Shown piece by piece: positions 1 to 8,282 of a DNA stretch of 64,000 bases. Under the pieces are notes generated by a model, which ran no database searches, was not told the origin of the DNA, and worked only from the letters and a program-made list of their open reading frames with translations. A program made the position numbers and the translations under genes. The stretch is from Candidatus Accumulibacter proximus (GTDB lineage: Bacteria; Pseudomonadota; Gammaproteobacteria; Burkholderiales; Rhodocyclaceae), in NCBI GenBank assembly GCA_016709675.1, contig JADJMH010000034.1:310001-374000 (forward strand). The letters run 5' to 3'. Position 1 is the stretch's first letter, and the number at the start of each line of letters is the position of its first letter.

Positions 1-149
1 AAGCGGGGGTCACAGGCGACACTGGCTTGGCCCGCATCCAGGGAAACATCAACCTGGACCACACCAGGCAGGGCCATGAGAGCTGTCGTCACGCTCTTCA
101 CGCAGCCCTGGCAACTCATGCCGCCGATGCCGATCACGATTCTTTCCAT
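1..149 (-). CDS. Heavy-metal-associated (HMA) domain protein, CopZ-like, 3' end outside window
   Basis: Reading the minus strand from an ATG at 149 gives a protein beginning MERIVIGIGGMSCQGC, which has the ferredoxin-like HMA fold signature with the metal-binding pair in GMSCQGC. The 49 codons present cover most of a typical 65-70 residue copper chaperone; the C-terminus lies beyond base 1. It sits 62 bases downstream of the copper ATPase gene on the same strand. The likely role, inferred from family and position, is cytoplasmic Cu(I) binding and delivery to the neighbouring pump. A longer multidomain protein cannot be excluded because the end is not visible. Confidence 0.85.
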   Translation of the reverse strand, partial: MERIVIGIGGMSCQGCVKSVTTALMALPGVVQVDVSLDAGQASVACDPR

Positions 150-211
150 CAGACCTTCCGTTTCTGCCTGCCGGCGCCGGTTGCATTGAACGCATGCTCA
201 GTCTCCTGGCA

Positions 212-2641
212 TCAGCTGCCGCCGGCACGCCAGCGTTTCAGAAGCAGGGAGTTGGACACCACCGAAACCGAACTGAGGGCCATGGCCCCGCCGGCGATCA
301 CCGGATTCAGCATTCCGAGTGCGGCCAGAGGAATGCCAAGCACATTGTAGATGAAAGCGCAGAACAGATTTTGCCTGATTTTCCGCAGTGTCGCACGCGA
401 TAGCACGATGGCATCGGCGATCCCGTGCAGATCGCTGCGTACCAGGGTCACGTCCGCCGCCTCAATCGCAGCATCGGACCCGGCGCCGATGGCGAAGCTG
501 ACGTCGGCGGCGGCCAGCGCCGGCGCGTCGTTGATGCCGTCGCCGACCATGGCCACCACGGCGTCGCCGGTCTTGAGTGCATTGACCATCGCCGCCTTGT
601 CGCCGGGAAGGATGCCGGCGCGAAAGTCATCGACGCCGACCGCGTCGGCAATCGCTGCGGCAGTGGCGGCCTGATCTCCAGTCAGCATCACGACGCGTAT
701 TCCCATGGCCTTGAGCCGCGCCACGGCAGCGTGTGAGGTTGCGCGCAGCGGGTCGGCGATGGCCAGCAGAGCCAGCGCCCGGCCAGTGCCAGCTTTGGCA
801 GCATCGGCGAGGAGGTCACCGTCGCGGCATTCAGTCAGCACCACCACGGTCTTGCCCGCGCGCTGCAGGCTCTCGATCGCCTCATCGGGGAGTCCGACGA
901 AACCCTCCGGCGCACCGAGGCACAGCCAGCGTCCGGCGACTCGGCCCTGCACTCCTCGACCGGGGATCGCCCGAAAGTCTTCAAGCACCGGCAGGACCAC
1001 GCCGGCGGCCTGTGCATGCCGCAGGATGGCCCTTGCCAGGGGATGTTCAGATGCTTGTTCAAGGCCGGCAGCCAGGGTCAATGCTTCCTCGGTTGACGCC
1101 AGCAAGGGCAGGATATCGGTCACCCCCGGTTCGCCGCGCGTCAGGGTGCCCGTCTTGTCTACCACCAGCACGCGGATCTTTTCCGCCCGCTCGAGCGCCT
1201 CGGCGTTCTTGATCAGGATGCCGGCCGCGGCACCCTGTCCGCTGGCGACCATGATTGCCGTCGGCGTGGCCAATCCGAGGGCGCAAGGGCAGGCAATCAC
1301 CAGCACGGCGACGGCATTTACCAGGGCCGTACTGAAAGCACCGCCGAAAGCCCACCAAGCAACAAAGGTGCCCAGGGCGATGGCGCAGACGACGGGTACG
1401 AAAATTCCCGAGATGCGATCGGCGAGTCGCTGAACGGGCGCTTTCGACCCCTGTGCCTCAGCGACCATGCGGATGATGCCGGCGAGCAGGGTGTGTTCGC
1501 CGACGCCGGTTGCTCGGCAGCGCAGCATCCCTTCGCCATTGGCGGTGGCGGCAAAAACGCGCGCGCCCTGGCGCTTGCTCACCGGCATGCTCTCACCGGT
1601 GAGCATGGCCTCATTGACGGCCGATGACCCGTCGATTACCTCACCATCGACCGGCACGCTTTCGCCAGGACGAACAATGAAGATGTCGCCCGGGATCAGC
1701 AGCGCGGTGTCGAGTTCGATCAGCTGGCCGTCGCGTTCGACGCGTGCCGTCCGCGGTTGCAGGCGTATCAGCGCCTCGATCGCGTCCGTGGTCTTCGCCT
1801 TGGCGCGCGCCTCGAGAAGTTTTCCGAGCAGGACGAGCGTGATCACCGCCGCCGAAGCCTCAAAATAGACGTGCAGGTTGGTGGCTCCGGTGACCGTCAC
1901 GACCAGGCTGAATGCGTAGGCCATCGTCGTGCCGAGTGCAACCAGCACGTCCATATTCGGGCCACCACCGCGCAAGGCTTTCCAGGCGCCATCGTAAAAG
2001 CGCCAGCCAATCCAGAGCTGCACCGGCGTCGCCAGCAGCAGCTGTAACCAGCGCGGCAGCATGTCCTCCTGATGGTGCGCGCCGACGTCGAACATGGTCA
2101 GCATTTGTGCTGCCAGTGGCAGGGTGAGCGCGGCAGAAATCCAGAAGCGCTGCAACTCGACCTGCTGGTTGGCCAGTTTCCTTGCCTTCTCGTCCGCGCG
2201 CGAGTGATCGTCGGCCAGCCGCCCGGAGAACCCCGCGCGCTCGACAGCGGCGATCAGCACTGCCGGGGCGACCACCCCGGGGAGGTAGCGGATTGTCGCC
2301 CTCTCGGTTGCCAGATTGACGACCGCCTCAACACCCGGGAGCCGGTTGAGCAGCTTCTCAATGCGTGTCGAGCAGGCGGCGCAGGTCATGCCTTCGATGG
2401 CCATTTCCAGGGTCCGTGGCGGCACGCTGAAGCCGGCCTTTTCAATCGCCGCGACGACCTGTTGAGCGGTCGTCTCTGCCGCAGTGATCTCGACCAGTGC
2501 ATGCTCGGTGGCGAGATTCACGCTGGCGGCGACCCCCGGCAATCGATTCAATGCCTTCTCGATGCGGGCTGCGCAGGCGGCGCAGGTCATGCCCGTGATC
2601 GGTAGATCAAGGCGCACGGTGTCCGTTGACGCTGCGCTCAT
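212..2641 (-). CDS. copA: Copper-translocating P1B-type ATPase
   Basis: An 809-residue inner-membrane ATPase that moves Cu(I) out of the cytoplasm. Two N-terminal HMA domains carry GMTCAAC motifs with Cys pairs at residues 20/23 and 87/90. They are followed by the transmembrane segments, the CPC motif in ACPCALGLATPT, the phosphorylated Asp in DKTGTLT, and the hinge motif GDGINDAPAL. Length and motif order are normal for CopA. Two HMA domains and a neighbouring cbb3/FNR-type gene set allow either general copper export or a CcoI/FixI-like role in supplying copper to cytochrome cbb3 oxidase; the sequence does not decide. The ATG at 2641 has only a weak ribosome binding site. The SafE-like gene lies 61 bases upstream on the same strand. 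Confidence 0.95.
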   Translation of the reverse strand: MSAASTDTVRLDLPITGMTCAACAARIEKALNRLPGVAASVNLATEHALVEITAAETTAQQVVAAIEKAGFSVPPRTLEMAIEGMTCAACSTRIEKLLNRLPGVEAVVNLATERATIRYLPGVVAPAVLIAAVERAGFSGRLADDHSRADEKARKLANQQVELQRFWISAALTLPLAAQMLTMFDVGAHHQEDMLPRWLQLLLATPVQLWIGWRFYDGAWKALRGGGPNMDVLVALGTTMAYAFSLVVTVTGATNLHVYFEASAAVITLVLLGKLLEARAKAKTTDAIEALIRLQPRTARVERDGQLIELDTALLIPGDIFIVRPGESVPVDGEVIDGSSAVNEAMLTGESMPVSKRQGARVFAATANGEGMLRCRATGVGEHTLLAGIIRMVAEAQGSKAPVQRLADRISGIFVPVVCAIALGTFVAWWAFGGAFSTALVNAVAVLVIACPCALGLATPTAIMVASGQGAAAGILIKNAEALERAEKIRVLVVDKTGTLTRGEPGVTDILPLLASTEEALTLAAGLEQASEHPLARAILRHAQAAGVVLPVLEDFRAIPGRGVQGRVAGRWLCLGAPEGFVGLPDEAIESLQRAGKTVVVLTECRDGDLLADAAKAGTGRALALLAIADPLRATSHAAVARLKAMGIRVVMLTGDQAATAAAIADAVGVDDFRAGILPGDKAAMVNALKTGDAVVAMVGDGINDAPALAAADVSFAIGAGSDAAIEAADVTLVRSDLHGIADAIVLSRATLRKIRQNLFCAFIYNVLGIPLAALGMLNPVIAGGAMALSSVSVVSNSLLLKRWRAGGS

Positions 2642-2702
2642 CTACGCCTGTCGCTTGCCAGGAACGTGGGGCAGGCGTGGTTCGGCATGCCGATGGCCCT
2701 CG

Positions 2703-3383
2703 CTAGCCAGCCACCACCAGCCGAGCGAGTCCCGGTATGCTCATCAGTCCCCAGATGCCAAAGCCGAGGATGAGCAAGCCAGCCGTCAGGCGCACCACCG
2801 GCTGGCGCGCGTAGGCCTGGAGGCGGGTCGCAAGCAAGCCGGCAAGCAGCAGATTGGGCAGGGTGCCGAAGCCGAAGGCCAGCATCAGTCCGGCGCCATG
2901 CCAGGCAGATCCGCTGGTCAGAGCGGTCGCCAAGGCACTGTATACCAGGCCGCAGGGCAGCCAGCCCCACAGCAGGCCGAGGGGAAAGGCCTGCGCCGCG
3001 CTGCGCGCAGGAAGATAACGCCGGCTGAGTGGTTGCAGGTGTCGCCAGAGCTTCTGGCCCAGGCGCTCGCTGAACGCGAGGGCACTGGTCATCCCCATCA
3101 GGTAGAGGCCGAGGGCGACCAGCATCAGGTTGGCGACCAGGTAAAGGATGGTCCGTACCGGCAGCTGACCGGATAGCGCCATGCTCGCCTCGCCCAGCGC
3201 GCCGGCGATCGCACCGGCCGTCGCATAGCTGACAATGCGCCCGGTGTTGTAAGCGAGATGCAGGCCGAGGCGTGCCGGAGCACCCATCGACAGGGCGCCG
3301 ACGATGCCACCGCACATGCCGACGCAGTGTGTGCCACCCAACAGACCGATCAGCAACAAGGAGAGATAACTGGATTCAGGCAT
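2703..3383 (-). CDS. Sulfite exporter TauE/SafE-like (DsbD/CcoS-associated type) membrane protein
   Basis: A 226-residue polytopic membrane protein with about six hydrophobic helices. The N-terminus reads LIGLLGGTHCVGMCGGIVGAL, with the paired Cys of the GGxHCxGMCGG motif typical of the small SafE-like proteins found between cbb3 assembly genes and hemN. A repeat-like second half contains LLWGWLPCGLVYSAL, the usual symmetric counterpart. Despite the family name, members in this context are suspected to transport or handle metal (copper) for oxidase maturation. That role is inference from neighbourhood: copA downstream, hemN upstream. The start at 3383 is chosen because the N-terminus matches the family there. 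Confidence 0.85.
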   Translation of the reverse strand: MPESSYLSLLLIGLLGGTHCVGMCGGIVGALSMGAPARLGLHLAYNTGRIVSYATAGAIAGALGEASMALSGQLPVRTILYLVANLMLVALGLYLMGMTSALAFSERLGQKLWRHLQPLSRRYLPARSAAQAFPLGLLWGWLPCGLVYSALATALTSGSAWHGAGLMLAFGFGTLPNLLLAGLLATRLQAYARQPVVRLTAGLLILGFGIWGLMSIPGLARLVVAG

Positions 3384-3461
3384 CAGTGGCAGGAGGATGC
3401 GCCAAAGGCGAAGTGCGGGGATTCTACTCCTTCCTCCTGTCCGACCGGCGGCTTGTCTGCG

Positions 3462-4859
3462 TTAGATGACCTTTGAGTACCGGGTGCGCTGTCGATCGGC
3501 CCGCAGGTAGCGGTCGAAGACCATCGAGATGGCGCGTACCAGCATGCGCCCGCGCGGCAGAACGGTGATCCACTTGTCGTCGACACGAACCAGACCCGCG
3601 TCGACCATCTCGCGCAAATCGCCAAGCTCGGTCGCGAAGTACTTCCTGAAGTCGATCAGGTGGGCGATTTCAATCGACTCGATCGACAGTTCGAAGTGAC
3701 ACATCAGTGACTGAATGATCGAGCGGCGCAGCAGATCATCAGCGTTCAGCTCGATGCCGCGGTAGACCGGCAGGGTACCGCTGTCGAGCAGATCGTAGTA
3801 CTCGTCGAGCGTTTTTACGTTCTGACTGTAGGTTGGTCCGACCTTGCTGATCGACGAGATGCCAAAGGCCAGCAGATCACAATCCGAATGCGTCGAGTAG
3901 CCCTGGAAGTTGCGGTGCAGACGTCCCTGTCGCTGGGCGATGGCCAGTTCATCGTCGGGTTTTGCGAAATGGTCCATCCCGATGTAGATATAACCGGCAT
4001 CGGTCATGCGGCGGATTGCCAGGGCGAGGATTTGCAGCCGGGCGTCGGCGGAAGGCATATCCGACTCCGCGATCCGGCGCTGCGGCTTGAACAGGCTCGG
4101 CAGGTGAGCATAGTTGTAGATCGAGACGCGATCCGGGCTGACGTCAATCACCCGGTCGAGCGTCTGGCTAAACCCCATGACGGTCTGCTTCGGCAAGCCG
4201 TATATGAGGTCGACGCTGATCGACTTGAAGCCGGTCGTGCGCGCCGCGTCGATCACGGCGCAGGTTTCTTCGTCGCTCTGGATGCGATTCACAGCCTGCT
4301 GTACGCGGGTATCGAAATCCTGCACGCCGACGCTCATGCGATTGAAGCCGAGTTCGCCAAGGAGTTCGACCGTTGCACGATCGACCTTCCGGGGATCGAC
4401 TTCGATCGAGTACTCGCCGCCGTCGATCAGTCTGAAGTGCCTGCGTGTCGCGGCCATCAGCTGACGCATCTCGTCGTGCGAGAGAAAGGTTGGCGTACCG
4501 CCGCCCCAGTGCAACTGCGCCACCTCCTGATCGCCGCCCTCGAGATAACCGCTCTGCAGCGCCAGTTCGCGCGCCAGATACTTCAGGTACTTGGCTGAAC
4601 GACCATGGTCCTTGGTGATGATCTTGTTGCACGCGCAGTAGTAACAGATGGTGTTGCAGAAGGGAATGTGGAAGTACAATGACAGCTGGCGGCTGATGGC
4701 GCCAATATTGCGCTTGCCGAGCCAGAGTCTGGCTGCATCCGAACCGAAGGCTTCAACGAAGCGGTCCGCTGTCGGGTAAGACGTGTAGCGGGGTCCGTTG
4801 ATGTCGAAACGGCGGATGATCTGTGGATCAAAAACAAGGTTGCCAGCGACAGAGTTCAT
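3462..4859 (-). CDS. hemN: Oxygen-independent coproporphyrinogen III oxidase
   Basis: A radical SAM enzyme (465 residues from the chosen start) that decarboxylates coproporphyrinogen III to protoporphyrinogen IX without oxygen, in the cytoplasmic heme pathway. The N-terminus has the family sequence GPRYTSYPTA, followed by the iron-sulfur motif CNTICYYC and the HLHWGGGTP-type glycine-rich region (QLHWGGGTPTFLS). The reading frame stays open upstream to 4928, but the ATG at 4859 is preferred: it gives the usual family length, and the extension would cross the FNR box at 4915-4928. It is divergent from fnr, and the shared FNR site fits anaerobic induction. Confidence 0.95.
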   Translation of the reverse strand: MNSVAGNLVFDPQIIRRFDINGPRYTSYPTADRFVEAFGSDAARLWLGKRNIGAISRQLSLYFHIPFCNTICYYCACNKIITKDHGRSAKYLKYLARELALQSGYLEGGDQEVAQLHWGGGTPTFLSHDEMRQLMAATRRHFRLIDGGEYSIEVDPRKVDRATVELLGELGFNRMSVGVQDFDTRVQQAVNRIQSDEETCAVIDAARTTGFKSISVDLIYGLPKQTVMGFSQTLDRVIDVSPDRVSIYNYAHLPSLFKPQRRIAESDMPSADARLQILALAIRRMTDAGYIYIGMDHFAKPDDELAIAQRQGRLHRNFQGYSTHSDCDLLAFGISSISKVGPTYSQNVKTLDEYYDLLDSGTLPVYRGIELNADDLLRRSIIQSLMCHFELSIESIEIAHLIDFRKYFATELGDLREMVDAGLVRVDDKWITVLPRGRMLVRAISMVFDRYLRADRQRTRYSKVI

Positions 4860-4914
4860 GTTCCCACTACACTGTATATTGGCCGCATTATCTGACCACG
4901 CCGGGGACGTTGGG

Positions 4915-4928
4915 TTGACGTGGATCAA
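4915..4928. promoter_or_regulatory. FNR box in the hemN-fnr divergent intergenic region
   Basis: The sequence TTGACGTGGATCAA is a perfect match to the FNR/Anr half-site pair TTGA-N6-TCAA. It lies 29 bases before the fnr ATG (4958) and 55 bases before the preferred hemN ATG (4859). The spacing suits activation of hemN. Being very near the fnr start, it could instead repress fnr by occupying its promoter. Direction of control is inference; the site itself is visible. Confidence 0.85.
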
Positions 4929-4957
4929 ACGCAGGGTTTAGTGAAAAAAAGGCTCAG

Positions 4958-5701
4958 ATGTCCAACGATGCTGCGACTGCCAGACTCGCGTTTGAAGTCG
5001 TGAAAACCGCCTGTTCAAACTGCAATCTGCGCGAACTGTGCCTGCCGATCGGCCTTGAAGCGGAGGAGCTGAAGAAGCTGGACGAGCTGGTTTCGACGCG
5101 CAGACGTCTCAAGCGCGGCGATCACCTGTACCGTGCCGGGCAGACCTTCGAGTCGATCTATGCGATTCGCAGTGGCTTTTTCAAAACCGACGTTCTGATC
5201 GAGGATGGCCGTGATCAGGTGACCGGTTTCCAGATGACCGGCGAATTGCTCGGGCTTGACGGTATCAGCAGCGAACTGCACACCTGCAACGCCATCGCCC
5301 TCGAAGACAGCGAAGTGTGCGCCATTCCTTTCTCGCATCTTGAAGGGCTGTCGCGACAAATCCATACCTTGCAGCATCACTTTCACAAGGTCATGAGCCG
5401 CGAGATCGTGCGCGACCACGGGGTAATGATGTTGCTCGGCACGATGCGCGCCGAGGAACGCCTGGCTGCATTTCTGCTCAATCTTTCGCAGCGTTTCAAG
5501 GCGCGTGGCTACTCGCCGGCTGAGTTCAATCTGCGGATGTCTCGCGACGAAATCGGCAGTTATCTCGGCCTCAAACTGGAAACGGTCAGCCGGGCGTTCT
5601 CGCGTTTCCAGGAAGAAGGCCTGCTCGCCGTGCATCAAAGAAAGGTCAGGATTCTCAACACGGCGGGCTTGAGAAAGCTGATGACCCACCAGCGTGGCTG
5701 A
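4958..5701 (+). CDS. fnr: FNR/Anr-type anaerobic transcription regulator
   Basis: A 247-residue Crp/Fnr-family regulator that senses oxygen through a [4Fe-4S] cluster. The N-terminal cysteines are at residues 19, 22 and 28 (CSNCNLRELC). The fourth ligand is probably Cys121, in SEVCAIPF, which aligns with E. coli Cys122. The cAMP-binding-like beta roll spans about 35-150. The C-terminal helix-turn-helix has the recognition residues E-T-V-S-R that contact TTGAT. Full length with no missing residue. FNR boxes occur at 4915, 8190 and 8213, so the neighbouring hemN, hemerythrin and uspA genes are probable targets, and it may regulate itself. Confidence 0.95.
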   Translation: MSNDAATARLAFEVVKTACSNCNLRELCLPIGLEAEELKKLDELVSTRRRLKRGDHLYRAGQTFESIYAIRSGFFKTDVLIEDGRDQVTGFQMTGELLGLDGISSELHTCNAIALEDSEVCAIPFSHLEGLSRQIHTLQHHFHKVMSREIVRDHGVMMLLGTMRAEERLAAFLLNLSQRFKARGYSPAEFNLRMSRDEIGSYLGLKLETVSRAFSRFQEEGLLAVHQRKVRILNTAGLRKLMTHQRG

Positions 5702-5731
5702 CCGCCTGCAGGTCTCCCGGCAGTGGCCGCT

Positions 5732-6127
5732 TCAGAGCAGCCAGGCGAGAAACCCTAGCGGGCTGCGCAGCAGGGCAACCGACACGATGTAGGCAAACAC
5801 GGTCAGCGCAGCGACCAGGAAGGCCGCTCTCCGTCCCTTGCCGCGTGCTCGCTTGAGGGCCATTGCCCCACAGCCGATATAGATCAGCAGACCGCCCAGC
5901 TTGGCCGTCAGCCAGTCGGCGGTGAAGGGATACTGGCTGCTAAGCACCGCCATGGCGATCGCGCTTCCGAGCAGAAGGGTGTCCACCACGTGCGGCGAGA
6001 CGCGGACGACCGGTCGCTGTAGCCAGGGCGAGTCGGTCAGCATCCACAGGCCACGCAGGCAGAAGCCTGCGCCGCTGAGCACGACGCAGCCGATGTGCAG
6101 GTGCTTGAGGAACAGGTAGCTCAGCAT
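5732..6127 (-). CDS. SirB2-family membrane protein
   Basis: A 131-residue protein with four predicted membrane helices starting MLSYLFLKHLHIGCVVLSG, matching the SirB2/invasion-regulator family. The frame is open upstream to 6271, but those 48 residues are the out-of-frame shadow of the upstream gene, so the ATG at 6127 is used. It overlaps the stop of the NnrS-like gene by seven bases, which implies translational coupling. The biochemical function of SirB2 proteins is unknown. The conserved His in KHLHIG and frequent linkage with respiratory genes suggest a heme- or respiration-linked membrane role, but this is only inference. Confidence 0.75.
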   Translation of the reverse strand: MLSYLFLKHLHIGCVVLSGAGFCLRGLWMLTDSPWLQRPVVRVSPHVVDTLLLGSAIAMAVLSSQYPFTADWLTAKLGGLLIYIGCGAMALKRARGKGRRAAFLVAALTVFAYIVSVALLRSPLGFLAWLL

Positions 6128-7440
6128 GGGCCTTGCGCGGCAGGTGTGGCCGAGCTCTGGGCGGCGATCTGCAAGCACTGGTACCGGTAGAATGCGACGG
6201 CGGTCAGCAGGTTGTAGAGCAACCAGCCATTGGCCAGCACGAGGGCGAGCCCTGCCGGATAAGTGAACCACTCGGGCCAGATGACTGCTGCCAGCAGCAG
6301 TGCAAGGGAAACGACGTGCGCGTACAGCTGCCGGTCGACCTGGCGCGTGGCGATGACCTTGTTCATGTTCGGGGCCATCACCCGCCCGTCACCAAGGTTC
6401 TGCAGGTGCGACCAGACCAGAAAGGGAACGATCTTGTAGAGCATGCCGATCATTACCGACATGAAGCCGCCGAGCAGAGCCAGGACACCGCACAACAGTG
6501 GCCATTCCTGGCGTTCGGCGAGCGCCGGCAGGCTGTCGGCAGCAAACCACAGGGCGCAGGCGGCGAGCAGGCACAGCATCGCCAGGCGCCAGAAGTGCTG
6601 GCTGGCGTCGAACCGGGCACGCCTGCTGCGGTGCTGGACCCGCAGGGTCAGCGCTGCAAAGACCGCCACCGTCAGTACGACTGCACCAGCCAGGAATGCG
6701 GATGGCCAGGGCCAGCCAGCGCCGACCGCGATGCTCCACAGGCACAGCACGGAAAGTGCCGCCCAGGAAAAGCCGCGCGCGAACCATGCCGGGAAGGGCG
6801 GGGTGATCTGGAACATCGGAACCACAACCAGGGCAACCGCAGCAAGCAGGACGAGGTTCCAGCCGACCAGGCCCCAGCCAAGGTGTATCGATGTCAGTTG
6901 TCGGATAGGCAGTGCAAACGATCCGTCGCGTGCCATTGCCAGCAGCATTCCCAGGCCAGCAGTCACGCTCAAACCGATCAATGCCAGCTTCAGGCCCTGG
7001 ATGGTCGGATTGGTCGACCGCACACTGACCAGCGCATGCCCGGCCGCGCCGAGAAAGAGCGCGATGCCGATGCCCAGCAGCAGCACGGCCAGTTGTAAGG
7101 CGAGCGGCTGCGAAGTCAGGATGCCTGCTGTCAGCAGCAGGGCGCCAGGCACAATCGCGGCGTGCACCAGGGATGACATCAGCAGCGGTCGCGGCATGTT
7201 CGCACCGGCCACCACCGGCAGAATCTGGATCATCGCCCCGAGCATCACCGGCAGCATGAAGCCAGCGGTGATCAGATGCGTCATCGCCAGCGCGGACGGC
7301 GTCCAGCGCGAGGCGAACAGCTCCGGTCCACTCCAGAGCAGGAGCATGCCTGCGAGAATGGCAAACAGCGGTGCGGTGAGAAAAAAGCGAAGCGGTGCAG
7401 CGATCGGCGGCGCCTGGTCGAAGGACAGCAGGGCCTGCAT
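6121..7440 (-). CDS. NnrS-like polytopic membrane protein
   Basis: A 439-residue integral membrane protein with roughly 12 hydrophobic helices. It carries conserved-looking polar pairs inside helices, such as THLITAGFMLPVMLGAMIQ and SIHLGWGLVGWN, reminiscent of NnrS and heme-copper-associated membrane proteins. The ATG at 7440 follows the DUF2249 stop in a TAATG overlap, so the 21-residue upstream extension is rejected. The run hemerythrin - DUF2249 - this gene - SirB2 is a single tightly overlapped operon. Family members are linked to nitric oxide or heme metabolism under low oxygen. I could not confirm the NnrS assignment beyond general pattern and context. Confidence 0.6.
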   Translation of the reverse strand: MQALLSFDQAPPIAAPLRFFLTAPLFAILAGMLLLWSGPELFASRWTPSALAMTHLITAGFMLPVMLGAMIQILPVVAGANMPRPLLMSSLVHAAIVPGALLLTAGILTSQPLALQLAVLLLGIGIALFLGAAGHALVSVRSTNPTIQGLKLALIGLSVTAGLGMLLAMARDGSFALPIRQLTSIHLGWGLVGWNLVLLAAVALVVVPMFQITPPFPAWFARGFSWAALSVLCLWSIAVGAGWPWPSAFLAGAVVLTVAVFAALTLRVQHRSRRARFDASQHFWRLAMLCLLAACALWFAADSLPALAERQEWPLLCGVLALLGGFMSVMIGMLYKIVPFLVWSHLQNLGDGRVMAPNMNKVIATRQVDRQLYAHVVSLALLLAAVIWPEWFTYPAGLALVLANGWLLYNLLTAVAFYRYQCLQIAAQSSATPAAQGPC

Positions 7441-7676
7441 TACTGTGGCTGATGCTGGATCAGGACTTCGACCGTGCCGTCTGGCCGGCGGGTGGTTTGC
7501 CAAGAGAAGCCGTTGAGCTGCAGTGCGCGGTAGAGCGGGTGGGGCTCATGGGGAAGCAGAACCAGGAGTCTTTCCGCCGGACCGATCTGGTCAAGCGCTT
7601 CCAGCGTGCGCACCAGCGGCTCGGGTGGTTCGAGGCCACGGCCGTCGATCACGATGTCAGCATTGCTCGGGGTCAT
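7440..7676 (-). CDS. DUF2249 domain protein (small TusA/SirA-like fold)
   Basis: A 78-residue cytoplasmic protein reading DIVIDGRGLEPPEPLVRTLE near its start. This is the DUF2249 pattern (hydrophobic-D-x-R-x-L-x-PP-P) related to the TusA/SirA alpha-beta fold, but without the usual catalytic Cys-Pro. The start at 7676 lies inside the hemerythrin stop (ATGA overlap) and its stop overlaps the next ATG. DUF2249 proteins repeatedly co-occur with hemerythrins and FNR-controlled genes. Their biochemical role is not established. Confidence 0.75.
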   Translation of the reverse strand: MTPSNADIVIDGRGLEPPEPLVRTLEALDQIGPAERLLVLLPHEPHPLYRALQLNGFSWQTTRRPDGTVEVLIQHQPQ

Positions 7677-8134
7677 GTCGGTACTTCCAGCTGGCCCGCA
7701 ATCTGCGCCTGCAACGCTGGCAGCAGCGCCTCGACCTGATGAGCCAGATGCTGGTCGCACATCGGATAGAGCACGTTCTCTTCCTTGACATTGTGCTGCT
7801 GCATCATGATCAACAGGGTTTCGGCGTTGCCGGCATAATCGTCGGCATCCTGCGCTGTCAGTGCCGAGGCAGCGGCCGTCAGCAGCAGGCGCATCTGTGC
7901 ATGTTCGCCGCGCATCACCTGCGTCGGTCCCCGGTACATGCCGGTCGTCTGTTCAAAGAGAGGAAACAGAACGGATTCTTCGGCGGCGAAATGATGCAGC
8001 ATGCCGTCCCGGTAATCGGCAAACTCGCTCCTGGCGAGTTCCCAGTTGTGTTTGGTGACCGCGTGCTCGACCTTGACCAGCATTGCATCGCAAACACGAT
8101 GGTCGTTGGCCATGAAATCCGTGATTGCGTGCAT
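7673..8134 (-). CDS. Hemerythrin HHE-domain protein
   Basis: A 153-residue four-helix protein with the diiron ligand pattern of hemerythrins: an N-terminal His in NDHRVCD, the HHF-x3-E segment (LHHFAAEESVLFPLFE), a later GEHAQMR, and QQHNVKEENVLYPMCD. It probably binds oxygen or nitric oxide, or detoxifies nitrogen oxides, in the cytoplasm. The ATG at 8134 has GAGG eight bases upstream. The longer open frame upstream lacks family similarity and would cover two FNR boxes. It heads the overlapping operon with DUF2249, the NnrS-like and the SirB2-like genes. The box at 8190-8203 is positioned for FNR activation. Confidence 0.9.
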   Translation of the reverse strand: MHAITDFMANDHRVCDAMLVKVEHAVTKHNWELARSEFADYRDGMLHHFAAEESVLFPLFEQTTGMYRGPTQVMRGEHAQMRLLLTAAASALTAQDADDYAGNAETLLIMMQQHNVKEENVLYPMCDQHLAHQVEALLPALQAQIAGQLEVPT

Positions 8135-8161
8135 GAGGAACCTCGGCGAATGGAGATTGGG

Positions 8162-8203
8162 ATTGTCGGCCAGGTGGCGGCCGCCAGCGTTGATCGACAT
8201 CAA
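8162..8203 (-). promoter_or_regulatory. FNR box and candidate -10 for the hemerythrin operon
   Basis: TTGATCGACATCAA at 8190-8203 is a perfect FNR palindrome. On the minus strand, GACAAT at 8167-8162 is a 4/6 match to a -10 element. A start point near 8155 places the box centre (8196.5) about 41.5 bases upstream, which is the class II spacing at which FNR contacts polymerase. The box is directly visible; the -10 and start point are inferred. Confidence 0.7.
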
Positions 8204-8212
8204 ACAAGGCAT

Positions 8213-8254
8213 TTGATTTCGATCAACAGTCGTTGGTTGTTTCGTGCCTATAGT
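8213..8254 (+). promoter_or_regulatory. FNR box and candidate -10 for uspA
   Basis: TTGATTTCGATCAA at 8213-8226 is a perfect FNR palindrome. TATAGT at 8249-8254 is a good -10, predicting transcription from about 8261 and putting the box centre (8219.5) at about -41.5. The two boxes in this gap are 23 bases centre to centre and each is at class II distance from its own divergent promoter. Confidence 0.75.
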
Positions 8255-8282
8255 TGATTGACTCGACAATGGAGGTAACGCC

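Noticed and set aside
4860..4928. N-terminal extension of HemN to 4928
   Set aside because: It would encode 23 residues absent from the family and cover the FNR box; the ATG at 4859 gives the usual length.
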